Part shown: piece by piece, positions 1-5,581 of the stretch | Position numbering within the stretch: position 1 is the first letter of the stretch | How the letters are laid out: each line of letters opens with the position of its first letter | NCBI GenBank assembly: GCA_900550295.1 | Contig: URRM01000074.1 | Coordinates: 1 to 7,724, forward strand | DNA from: an uncultured bacterium | GTDB lineage: Bacteria > Cyanobacteriota > Vampirovibrionia > Gastranaerophilales > Gastranaerophilaceae | Reading direction: 5' to 3' | Length of the DNA: 7,724 nucleotides | Notes under the pieces: generated by a model | Databases searched by the model: none | What the model saw: only the letters and a program-made list of their open reading frames with translations | What the model was told of the DNA's origin: nothing | Made by a program: the position numbers and the translations under genes

Positions 1-28
1 CAAATGCCACGGCGCCTTCTTTTTAATC
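1..28. terminator. Probable half of an intrinsic terminator at the window edge
   Basis: The first 28 bases hold a GC-rich block (GCCACGGCGCC) followed directly by TTCTTTTT, in an otherwise very AT-rich region. This looks like the right arm and U-tract of a plus-strand intrinsic terminator whose left arm lies outside the window. Read on the minus strand, it starts right after the TGA stop of the phytase-like gene, with an A-run before the GC block, so it could serve both directions. The missing arm prevents confirmation. Confidence 0.4.
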
Positions 29-1111
29 TCATTTAATTTTTAATAATTTTTTTAATGCATTTGAACGTTTAAATTCCATAACAAAACAACCTTTGTCATT
101 TGTTTCATCAATGCCGAAATCATTGTCATTAATAATGTAGACTTTCTTACCTACATTTGCAAGCCCTTCAATTTTAATATTTTCGTGGATATTTTCAAAA
201 CCTTGTAAATCTTTGATTATTGAAGTTTTTTCAATTTTATTTCCTCTTACAACAAGTTTGTTCAAATAATGTTTTCCGTTAATTCTTTCCGCTGAAAATA
301 TTTCATGCCCGTCTGTAGTATATGTTACGGCACTCATAATACTTTTGTCTTGAAAGTTATATTTTAAAACTTTTTCGCATTTTTGAGTATCTATATTGAA
401 TTTTATAACACTAATAATAGTTTCTTCACCTTTCAAACCAGATTGAGTAAATACATAAATATATTTGTCACCGTCATAAAACATTGATTCAAAACCTAAA
501 TTTGTACGAACCTTATTAAATTCCTCCGGCAAATTATAAGTAACTTTTGGATTTTTTACTGATGAATTAACTGGTGCAAAACGAGCCAAAAATTTCAAAT
601 TACTATCCAATTTAATAATTGACGGATAATATTCTTCACCTATCCAATAATTTCCATTTTTATCAATAATAAAACTTTCTGTATCAGCACCATTTATATC
701 AAACGGAATTGGTTTTTCCTGTTCGTTCAACGGTGTACTATCACGATCGATAGCAATCGGCATTCCGGAAAGTTCCGGTATTTGTTTAACTTCAACTACT
801 TTTGCTTCATCTTTTTCAAGTTTAAATTTTACAATGTATGGATGATAATTTACACAGTTAAAAACCCTATATGCAGTATCATTTTCAACGAATTCTCTTG
901 AATTTGGACCTCTATCAGTTATTGCGTAAAAATATCCGTTCTTGTAGAAAAGATCAGAAAAACCACCTAATTTTATATCTCCACAAACAGTTGGTAAGTT
1001 TTTAAATTTGTATGTTTTAACGTGATTTAATATTGTAGATTTAGCCAACAATATAGCTAAAATCACCAAAATAAAAAGAAACGTTAAAATAATAAAAAAT
1101 AGTTTTTTCAT
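29..1111 (-). CDS. Phytase-like / esterase-like beta-propeller protein, membrane-anchored
   Basis: This 360-aa protein is most likely a member of the 'esterase-like activity of phytase' family (Phytase-like, PF13449), a beta-propeller fold acting outside the cytoplasm. Residues 4-23 form one strongly hydrophobic helix after MKK, with no clear cleavage site, so it is probably an N-terminal anchor. The family's signature blocks occur in order: GGFSDLFY with ITDRGPN (49-70), GADTESF and IGEEYYPSI (141-165), NLGFESMFYDGD (204-215), and KIEGLANV followed by INDNDFGI (313-334). The acidic and Asn residues in ITDRGPN and NDNDF are where related proteins bind metal. The true substrate is unknown and many family members are not phytases. 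The start at 1111 is chosen because AGAGG (1121-1125) lies 9 nt upstream; a longer TTG start at 1132 would place that site inside the gene. Length fits the family. It is divergent from the next gene. Confidence 0.85.
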   Translation of the reverse strand: MKKLFFIILTFLFILVILAILLAKSTILNHVKTYKFKNLPTVCGDIKLGGFSDLFYKNGYFYAITDRGPNSREFVENDTAYRVFNCVNYHPYIVKFKLEKDEAKVVEVKQIPELSGMPIAIDRDSTPLNEQEKPIPFDINGADTESFIIDKNGNYWIGEEYYPSIIKLDSNLKFLARFAPVNSSVKNPKVTYNLPEEFNKVRTNLGFESMFYDGDKYIYVFTQSGLKGEETIISVIKFNIDTQKCEKVLKYNFQDKSIMSAVTYTTDGHEIFSAERINGKHYLNKLVVRGNKIEKTSIIKDLQGFENIHENIKIEGLANVGKKVYIINDNDFGIDETNDKGCFVMEFKRSNALKKLLKIK

Positions 1112-1135
1112 AGTAATAATCCTCTTTTTCAACTA

Positions 1136-1144
1136 ATTTTAGCA
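1136..1144 (-). promoter_or_regulatory. Extended -10 promoter of the phytase-like gene
   Basis: On the minus strand the sequence reads TGCTAAAAT, an extended -10 (TGn followed by TAAAAT, 5 of 6 consensus bases). It lies 10 bases upstream of the AGAGG ribosome binding site. No convincing -35 hexamer is present 16-18 bp upstream, which is acceptable for an extended -10 promoter. The leader would be about 20 nt. Confidence 0.5.
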
Positions 1145-1151
1145 TAAAATA

Positions 1152-1180
1152 TTGACTTTTAATGATAAAATCATTAATAA
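1152..1180 (+). promoter_or_regulatory. Weak candidate promoter of the YD-repeat-like gene
   Basis: TTGACT (1152-1157, 5 of 6 consensus) is followed 17 bp later by TAATAA (1175-1180), a poor -10. If used, transcription would begin within a few bases of the ATG at 1190, giving an almost leaderless message. That would agree with the lack of a real ribosome binding site there. The -10 match is weak, so this is tentative. Confidence 0.25.
1159..1177. repeat. Perfect 8-bp inverted repeat, candidate operator
   Basis: TTAATGAT and ATCATTAA form a perfect 8-bp inverted repeat separated by AAA. It sits in the 78-bp gap between two divergent genes, where the -35 region of the minus-strand promoter and the core promoter of the plus-strand gene would fall. 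A dimeric regulator bound here could control both genes. No U-tract follows, so it is not a terminator. The function is inferred from position and symmetry only. Confidence 0.4.
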
Positions 1181-1189
1181 TTGAGTATT

Positions 1190-1720
1190 ATGAAAAAATA
1201 TCTACTAACCGCAATATTATTAATCTTTATGCTAATTCCAGCAAACGCAGAAGTTTTGCAGGGAGGAGTTGCGTATGATGAAAATTCAGCCCGTAATGAG
1301 GTTATGAACGGAATTTCATACACAATTGATTCTTCTTATATAAATGGCTATGCTTATGACGGTGAACATGACCAAAATGTAGGCTTCATGCTAAAAGGTA
1401 TGACTGATTTAAAAGACAGAACTTTAGCATACTTTTCAGACAACACATATGCTGTATTAAAAAAAGCTGATCCCCTTGTTGTCCGTTATTATGATTCAAA
1501 CGGAATTTTAATGTATGTTGAGAAAAAATCGGGAACTTCTTACCCATATAAAACTTACAAATATAACACTGCTGGCAAGCTTGTAAACATGAGTTTAAGA
1601 GTTTCAAAGGCAGAAACCTTCATATATGATAAAAACAGCAAATTAATCGCTCATTGGCTTTATGATAAGGCATATGATTCGGAAGGTAATGTTGTAATGA
1701 AACGTAGGTATGTCGAATAA
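1190..1720 (+). CDS. Small exported protein with YD-like repeats, function unknown
   Basis: This 176-aa protein begins with a typical signal peptide: MKK, a hydrophobic core (4-16), and a likely cleavage site after AlaAsnAla at 18-20. The mature part is about 156 aa. From residue 98 it has repeated short beta-hairpin units with the pattern Tyr-Asp/Asn-x-x-Gly-x-Leu: RYYDSNGIL (99-107), YKYNTAGKLV (123-132), FIYDKNSKLI (144-153) and AYDSEGNVV (161-169). These resemble YD/RHS-type or YwqK-like antitoxin hairpin repeats, but the copy number is too low to assign a family. It probably acts in the periplasm or at the cell surface. ATG 1190 is preferred over TTG 1181 because the signal peptide starts there. 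Neither start has a strong ribosome binding site. A strong terminator follows directly. No function is recognised. Confidence 0.75.
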   Translation: MKKYLLTAILLIFMLIPANAEVLQGGVAYDENSARNEVMNGISYTIDSSYINGYAYDGEHDQNVGFMLKGMTDLKDRTLAYFSDNTYAVLKKADPLVVRYYDSNGILMYVEKKSGTSYPYKTYKYNTAGKLVNMSLRVSKAETFIYDKNSKLIAHWLYDKAYDSEGNVVMKRRYVE

Positions 1721-1723
1721 ATT

Positions 1724-1753
1724 AAAGGAGATATTTAAAATATCTCCTTTTTT
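1724..1753. terminator. Intrinsic terminator between convergent genes
   Basis: AAAGGAGATATTT (1724-1736) and its exact complement (1738-1750) form a 13-bp inverted repeat, with the central bases acting as the loop, followed by a T-run to 1753. It lies just after the stop of the YD-repeat-like gene. On the minus strand it begins 2 nt past the stop of the Asn-rich gene and is followed by TTTAATTTATT, so it may work in both directions. It is strongest on the plus strand. Confidence 0.85.
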
Positions 1754-1755
1754 GA

Positions 1756-2403
1756 TTATATAAAATATTTAGCCAATGAAGCTAAAGAGGCTATTTGTCC
1801 TAATCCAAAAGTATCTGACGATTTATTGTTTGCGACCGAATTATTATACGCTAATGCGCTATTTCCAAGTCCTAATGAAGAATTTATCGTACTTAAAGCT
1901 AAGTTATTATATTGATTTTGAAGAGAATTTAAAAGGTTAATATAGTTATACCTATTTACTAACTCATTGTTAACAAGTTCATTTTGTTTTGATATTAAAT
2001 TATCAGCCAATTCTGTAATTGCATTACCTCTGTTAGATTCAATATTGTTCAAATTATTCATAAACATTGAATTATCAAGGTTTCCAAAACGTGAAGCAAT
2101 ATCATTTTTAAGGTTGTTTATCAATGGTGTATAAATTTGGTTGATACAATTTTGTCCTTGACGTTTATATACGTCCAGTTGATTATTAATAGATTGCATA
2201 GCTTCTGGTGAAAAAGTATTCACATTTTGAACTAATTGTGGCAATGTTTTTTGTGCGTAATCATAAAGTTCTTTTTCATAATCATTCATGTTGTAATTGC
2301 CATAAACAGCATTACCGCTCTTTGTAGTAGTAGCTTTGTTTTGTCCGTTAATGCTGACAGAACCGCTTGTATAAGACGGTTTGTAAGAAGATGTTTTGCT
2401 CAT
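1756..2403 (-). CDS. Asn-rich helical protein of unknown function
   Basis: This 215-aa protein has no signal peptide or membrane segment and no domain I can name. Residues 1-40 are polar, low-complexity and probably disordered (Ser, Thr, Asn, Lys). Residues 41-175 are predicted helical and very rich in Asn and Leu, with heptad-like stretches, for example DYEKELYDYAQ (41-51) and SKQNELVNNELVNRYNYIN (138-156). A Gly/Ala/Ser segment (177-212) leads to the hydrophobic tail LASLAKYFI. The layout (disordered head, helical middle, small-residue tail) is reminiscent of some phage tail or virion-associated proteins, but no other phage gene is nearby. ATG 2403 is chosen over the TTG at 2439 because AAAGGAA (2411-2417) is well placed before it and the extra 12 residues add nothing. 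It lies downstream of the interrupted gene on the same strand but has its own promoter. Confidence 0.7.
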   Translation of the reverse strand: MSKTSSYKPSYTSGSVSINGQNKATTTKSGNAVYGNYNMNDYEKELYDYAQKTLPQLVQNVNTFSPEAMQSINNQLDVYKRQGQNCINQIYTPLINNLKNDIASRFGNLDNSMFMNNLNNIESNRGNAITELADNLISKQNELVNNELVNRYNYINLLNSLQNQYNNLALSTINSSLGLGNSALAYNNSVANNKSSDTFGLGQIASLASLAKYFI

Positions 2404-2479
2404 AAAACTGTTCCTTTCAAATTTTATTTGCAAGGACAAAATTTCATATAAAAAGATAAAAAGAGGCGTTAATGCTAAT

Positions 2480-2508
2480 ATTATACCATTTTTTACCGGT
2501 TTTGTAAA
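2480..2508 (-). promoter_or_regulatory. Near-consensus sigma-70-type promoter for the Asn-rich gene
   Basis: On the minus strand TTTACA (2503-2508, 5 of 6) is followed by exactly 17 bp and then TATAAT (2480-2485, 6 of 6), preceded by TGG as an extended -10. This is the best promoter in the window. The expected start is near 2473, giving a leader of about 70 nt. A 6-bp inverted repeat (TTTTAC at 2491-2496, GTAAAA at 2504-2509) overlaps the spacer and -35 and could be an operator. It indicates expression independent of the gene upstream. Confidence 0.75.
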
Positions 2509-2547
2509 ATTTTGAATATGTATTAAAAAGTCAAATAATAAGTTTCA

Positions 2548-3867
2548 TTAACTAAAGTAAGAAAAATCTTTAGCGTGATTTGAAATAATTGTTTTTACAG
2601 AGTCATATTCTTGTTGCAATGCTGAATATTCTGTATCTATTTGTTTTGCTTGCATATCCAATTGTTTTTCTTTTCTGTTTATTTTCGCCATTTGGGTATT
2701 ATATTCTGCTTCTGCTGTTGCATCATCCGATTTATCATATTCTTCTATAATACTTGTTGCAGAAGACAATGATACTTGCTGACCATCTTTTACTAATACT
2801 AAATAACCGCTCAATAAACCTTGAATTAAGAATTGAGTATTTTTCAATTGTGCTGCTAATTCTTGTGCGGCTGTAGCGTTTGCTTCTGTTGTTCCTGCTG
2901 TAGAGCCACTGTTTGAACCTGTAGCTTGTCCTGCATTTTGAGTTTCATTAATACCATTAGAAGAATTTGCAGTTACCCAGTTTGTATAATCTATATTGTA
3001 TTGGCTCAATTGAGCTTGATATGCTTGACGTTTCGAATCATATTCAGCTTTTTTTGTATTATATGCATTCCATTCTTGTTGATTTTTGTTATATTTATCT
3101 AATTCTGTATTGTAATTATTTTGAATTGTTAAATTATTCTGTTTAATACTTTCAGCTTCGGAATTTGCACTACTTTGTGCTGTTTTTAAAGCCGAAAGCA
3201 TAGTAGTAGCATATTCATTTTCTGCCGTTTTGATTTTGCTATTAAAACCCGCAGAATCACGTTTACCATAGCCTCCTGAATTGCCAACCCCTAGGTTTTT
3301 AGGTGCTGTTTTATAGGTTTGTTCGGCTTTTGACATAGCTTCTTCTAACGATAAAGCAGTCTTCGAAAGGTTTTGAGAGTATAGACTCTTTATTAATTCT
3401 TTTACTGTCCCATTTAAAACAAACTTATCAAACATAGAAGATTGTTGTTCTGAATTACGACCATCCCAACTATGAGTATATGTATAACTGGTATTTGATA
3501 AATTTTGTGCTTGAGAAATTGCTAACTTAAAATCTGGTACAGTAACTGTTGTGTTGATATTTGTTGGTTCTGTTGGCTTTTTAATTTTTGCAGGTGCAGT
3601 TGGTGCAACTTCATTAAATGTTGGTTGTGTTGGTGCAGGCTGACCAACCCATTTTTGAATTTCTGGATTTGAAACATTTGCATTTGCTTTCGCACTTGAA
3701 TTTGCAGAACTATTTGCAGATGTTCCTGCTGCACTGCTTGAACCTGCAGAACTTGCAATTACTCCATCAGATGCCCTCATTACAGAATATCCTTGTGCAG
3801 CTAATGTTGAATAATTCATTGCAATTTCTTCACCACCATTTGAAATTGTTAATGTCTTATTATTCAA
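2548..3867 (-). CDS. C-terminal open part (up to 439 aa) of the interrupted gene
   Basis: This is the long open frame downstream of the internal TAA, the part an automatic annotation would report. Its first possible start (TTG at 3867) comes two codons after the stop and has no ribosome binding site. The first ATG, at 3819, gives 423 residues and has only a weak GGTGG sequence upstream. If it is translated at all, it would be by reinitiation after the stop. The part holds the Ala/Ser linker, Pro/Thr-rich segment, coiled coil and helical C-terminus described for the full gene. A short hydrophobic stretch near the C-terminal third (TQFLIQGLLSGYLVLV) is followed by the acidic IIEEYDKSDD. No catalytic motif is recognised. 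Confidence 0.5.
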   Translation of the reverse strand: MNNKTLTISNGGEEIAMNYSTLAAQGYSVMRASDGVIASSAGSSSAAGTSANSSANSSAKANANVSNPEIQKWVGQPAPTQPTFNEVAPTAPAKIKKPTEPTNINTTVTVPDFKLAISQAQNLSNTSYTYTHSWDGRNSEQQSSMFDKFVLNGTVKELIKSLYSQNLSKTALSLEEAMSKAEQTYKTAPKNLGVGNSGGYGKRDSAGFNSKIKTAENEYATTMLSALKTAQSSANSEAESIKQNNLTIQNNYNTELDKYNKNQQEWNAYNTKKAEYDSKRQAYQAQLSQYNIDYTNWVTANSSNGINETQNAGQATGSNSGSTAGTTEANATAAQELAAQLKNTQFLIQGLLSGYLVLVKDGQQVSLSSATSIIEEYDKSDDATAEAEYNTQMAKINRKEKQLDMQAKQIDTEYSALQQEYDSVKTIISNHAKDFSYFS

Positions 3868-3870
3868 TGC

Positions 3871-4011
3871 TTATGTATATTTTGTTGATACTGCTTCTGA
3901 ATCATTTGCTAAACGCATTTTGTCCATAGCAATTCGTTGTTGTCTTAATTCTACTGAAGACAACCTTGATGTAATTGTTAATAGTCTTGCTTGTGATGCT
4001 GCTAAACCCAT
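3871..4011 (-). CDS. 46-residue N-terminal fragment of the interrupted gene
   Basis: This short open frame has the only good ribosome binding site of the interrupted gene and ends at the TAA in question. It encodes 46 residues beginning MGLAASQARLLTITSRL and ending in AVSTKYT. The whole stretch looks like one amphipathic helix of the kind that starts filament or coiled-coil proteins. It has no signal peptide. As written in this sequence it is what ribosomes would make from the proper start. A dedicated leader peptide is possible but less likely than a broken N-terminus, because the next codons continue the same style in the same frame. Confidence 0.5.
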   Translation of the reverse strand: MGLAASQARLLTITSRLSSVELRQQRIAMDKMRLANDSEAVSTKYT

Positions 4012-4053
4012 AATTACACATTCCTTTTACCACGTACCCACATGTAATATCGG

Positions 4054-4082
4054 ATAAAAACAAGTAAACTTAAGTATTTCAA
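4054..4082 (-). promoter_or_regulatory. Candidate promoter of the interrupted gene
   Basis: On the minus strand TTGAAA (4077-4082, 5 of 6) is followed by 17 bp and TTTTAT (4054-4059, 4 of 6). The start would be near 4047, giving a leader of about 36 nt to the ATG at 4011. An alternative is the perfect TATAAT further upstream (4149-4154), which lacks a good -35 and would give a leader of about 130 nt. Confidence 0.35.
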
Positions 4083-4129
4083 AGCATCTTGTTACATATT
4101 TTAACATTTATAATATAATAACATATCCT

Positions 4130-4143
4130 TACATGTACATGTA
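4130..4143. repeat. 14-bp perfect palindrome, candidate operator
   Basis: TACATGTACATGTA is a perfect palindrome made of two ACATGT units. It lies between a plus-strand -10 (4109-4119) and a minus-strand -10 (4149-4154), close to where both transcripts would start. One bound protein could therefore block both. A related ACATGTA occurs once more near 4040. Only position and symmetry support an operator role. Confidence 0.4.
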
Positions 4144-4179
4144 TGAATATTATACTTGTTTTCACAAACCTATTTTGTA

Positions 4180-4200
4180 ACAGAATGTTAACATTTCTGT
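4180..4200. repeat. Imperfect 21-bp palindrome, candidate operator
   Basis: A perfect 12-bp core, AATGTTAACATT (4184-4195), is flanked by ACAG on the left and CTGT on the right, with one extra T (4196) breaking the symmetry. This form is common for dimeric repressor sites. It lies about 80 bp before the coiled-coil gene, downstream of its distal promoter and upstream of its proximal candidate. It has no T-run, so it is not a terminator. Confidence 0.35.
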
Positions 4201-4278
4201 CAAAACCCTCAAGTTTTCATGCTTTTGTGCCGATTGTGAGAATGTGTAGAAAAGATAACAACTCAAAGGAGTAGGCTT

Positions 4279-5502
4279 ATGGTATCAGGAATTAATTATG
4301 GAAATTATAGCGCATCTCAGTTAAAAGAACTTAAAAACAATGGTGTTCAAGTTCCAGATGAAGCAATTAAAACTGCAGAAAAAAAAGAAGCTACAGCTAT
4401 TAATAAAACTGATGATAACCAAGAAGTAAAATATGAAATTGCTGATGATGCCTCTAAAACAAATGAAGCTCAAAAAGAAGTTGAAACAGCTAAAGAATAT
4501 GGCGCAAACTTGAAAACTATTCTTGAAACCTTAATGAAAAAAGATGAAGGTTTCATCACTGATATGGCCACTCTACAAGGCGAAATTGATAAATTCCAAG
4601 TTGAAACAGAATCAACAAATCAAGAATTAACAGACGTAAATGCTGAAGTTGAAAAAACTACAACAAAAGCAGAAAAAGAAGCAAAGACTGTTCAACAACA
4701 AATAGAAGAGAAACAAAAAGAATACGAAACTAAAATGAAAGAACTTGGAACTCTTCAACAAAAAGAAGATTCTTCAGAAGAAGATCAGGCTAAAATGCAA
4801 AAATTACAAGGTGAAATTCAAACATTACACAACGATATGTATGAATTAGCAACTGAAGGTGACTCTATTGCTGAAGATTCAAAGGTTACTTTGGAACAAG
4901 CTCAAGCTAAAGCTGAATCTTTAGGTCATACAATGGAAGGCGTAAAGATGGAAGCTGAAGCTGCAGCAAGCAAAGCAACTGATGCCAACGAATACGCTGA
5001 AGTTACAATCGAAAAAGGTACTGAAGCATCAAATATTACATCTAAAAAAGAAGCTAAAAATGCAGGTTTTAAAAAGAGCGGTTTCTTAGGTTTCGGCAAA
5101 AAAGGTAATGTAAAGGCTGCTAATAGAATGGGTAACATGGCTATCGCTACAGGTGAACAACTTGGCGGTGCAACTGTTAACATTGCAAAATCTGTTGAAA
5201 CAATTGCAGACCAATACCAATTCTCAATGTCAAAAACATCAAATGTTAAAAACTTAGCAAATAAAGAATATGTTGATACAACAAAATTCGCAGAAGCAAA
5301 ACAAACAGCAAATGAAACTAAAGGATTTAAAAAATTCAAAGCTAACATAGATTTAAGAAATGCCGCTGGTGAAGTTGCAGAAGCTTCTAAAAATAAAGGT
5401 AAAAAGACTGAAACAGCTACAACTGAAATGTCTAACTCATTAGCTGATTTAATTAAAAACGGTAAAGTTAAAGTTGCAGATCAAAAAGCACAACAAGCTT
5501 AA
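4279..5502 (+). CDS. Long coiled-coil protein, Ala/Glu/Lys-rich, function unknown
   Basis: This 407-aa protein is mostly coiled coil. I see no Cys or Trp, no signal peptide and no membrane helix. A distinct head (1-30, MVSGINYGNYSASQ then LKELKNNGVQVPDEAI) precedes heptad-rich helix from about 55 to 255, very rich in Glu, Lys, Gln and Ala. A basic, Gly-rich hinge follows (about 262-300, with KKSGFLGFGKKG at 265-276), then a second helical part. The motif GFKK occurs in the hinge (263-266) and again at 349-352. The C-terminus is Lys/Ala/Gln-rich. The start is certain: AAAGGAG (4265-4271) sits 7 nt before the ATG. It is monocistronic, divergent from the interrupted gene and closed by a strong terminator. 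A structural, scaffold or exported filament role fits the composition, but nothing identifies it. Such sequences give many false similarities to myosin-like proteins. Confidence 0.75.
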   Translation: MVSGINYGNYSASQLKELKNNGVQVPDEAIKTAEKKEATAINKTDDNQEVKYEIADDASKTNEAQKEVETAKEYGANLKTILETLMKKDEGFITDMATLQGEIDKFQVETESTNQELTDVNAEVEKTTTKAEKEAKTVQQQIEEKQKEYETKMKELGTLQQKEDSSEEDQAKMQKLQGEIQTLHNDMYELATEGDSIAEDSKVTLEQAQAKAESLGHTMEGVKMEAEAAASKATDANEYAEVTIEKGTEASNITSKKEAKNAGFKKSGFLGFGKKGNVKAANRMGNMAIATGEQLGGATVNIAKSVETIADQYQFSMSKTSNVKNLANKEYVDTTKFAEAKQTANETKGFKKFKANIDLRNAAGEVAEASKNKGKKTETATTEMSNSLADLIKNGKVKVADQKAQQA

Positions 5503-5523
5503 TATTTTGACAAGGTACACATA

Positions 5524-5562
5524 AAAGAAGACCGGAGGTGAAATTCACCTCCGGTCTTCTTT
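5524..5562. terminator. Strong bidirectional intrinsic terminator
   Basis: A 19-bp perfect inverted repeat (5524-5542 and 5544-5562) with a GC-rich core (ACCGGAGGTG / CACCTCCGGT) lies between the ends of two convergent genes. T-rich flanks are present on both sides: CTTCTTTATT on the plus strand and CTTCTTTTAT on the minus strand. It therefore serves both the coiled-coil gene and the aminotransferase gene. In practice the innermost bases form the loop. Confidence 0.92.
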
Positions 5563-5581
5563 ATTACCATAATTCTTTTAA

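Larger units (their letters stand above)
2548..4011 (-). pseudogene. Low-complexity helical protein split by an in-frame TAA codon
   Basis: Read through, this gene would encode 487 residues, with a TAA at codon 47 (3871-3873). The start at 4011 has AAAAGGAA upstream (AGGA at 4022-4025, 10 nt spacing) and opens with MGLAASQARLL. The frame is uninterrupted up to and after the TAA, with no frameshift, and the text on both sides has the same style and composition. One base change (for example AAA, GAA or CAA to TAA) explains it. Parts in order: helical N-terminal region (about 1-85), Ala/Ser low-complexity linker (87-115), Pro/Thr-rich segment (about 116-160), Gln/Asn/Tyr-rich coiled coil (about 280-350), a Gly/Ser/Thr/Asn linker, and a Lys/Glu/Gln-rich helical C-terminus ending HAKDFSYFS. 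No signal peptide is present. From memory, Gastranaerophilales carry families with this N-terminal motif; function unknown. It may be a pseudogene, a recoded gene or an assembly error. Confidence 0.65.
4012..4278. promoter_or_regulatory. 267-bp divergent, palindrome-rich control region
   Basis: This gene-free stretch separates the interrupted minus-strand gene from the plus-strand coiled-coil gene. On the plus strand GTTACA (4091-4096), 17 bp, then TATAAT (4114-4119, with a second overlapping TATAAT at 4109-4114) forms a plausible promoter with a leader of about 150 nt. On the minus strand a perfect TATAAT lies at 4149-4154. Between the two -10 boxes is the palindrome TACATGTACATGTA (4130-4143), and ACATGTA occurs again near 4040. 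A second palindrome lies at 4180-4200. A weaker plus-strand promoter, TTGTGC (4225-4230) with TAGAAA (4247-4252), sits nearer the gene. No open frame or RNA gene is recognisable. Confidence 0.5.

Noticed and set aside
1181..1189. Upstream TTG start for the YD-repeat-like protein
   Set aside because: It adds only three residues before the signal peptide and has no ribosome binding site; ATG 1190 fits the signal peptide better.
2156..2176. The peptide DVYKRQ in the Asn-rich protein, a known translation of the Nextera transposon adaptor
   Set aside because: The codons here are GAC GTA TAT AAA CGT CAA, not the adaptor's GAT GTG TAT AAG AGA CAG, so the match is chance and the sequence is genuine.
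3871..3873. Reassignment of TAA to a sense codon
   Set aside because: TAA terminates at least five other genes in the window at natural protein ends, so a general code change is not supported.
3618..3929. Leu-rich open frame on the plus strand resembling a membrane protein
   Set aside because: It is antisense to the Gln/Asn/Ala-rich gene; complementary codons give Leu-rich text. It has no ribosome binding site.
4012..4278. Possible small RNA or riboswitch in the long intergenic region
   Set aside because: No GC-rich stem followed by a T-run and no recognisable aptamer core; the palindromes suit protein binding better.
4926..5348. Hydrophobic open frame on the minus strand
   Set aside because: It is the antisense shadow of the Ala/Glu/Lys-rich coiled-coil gene, which has a strong ribosome binding site and terminator.
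5524..5562. 19-bp inverted repeat as a transposon end
   Set aside because: The arms are adjacent with a tiny loop, lie between convergent stop codons and have T-rich flanks; no transposase is nearby. It is a terminator.
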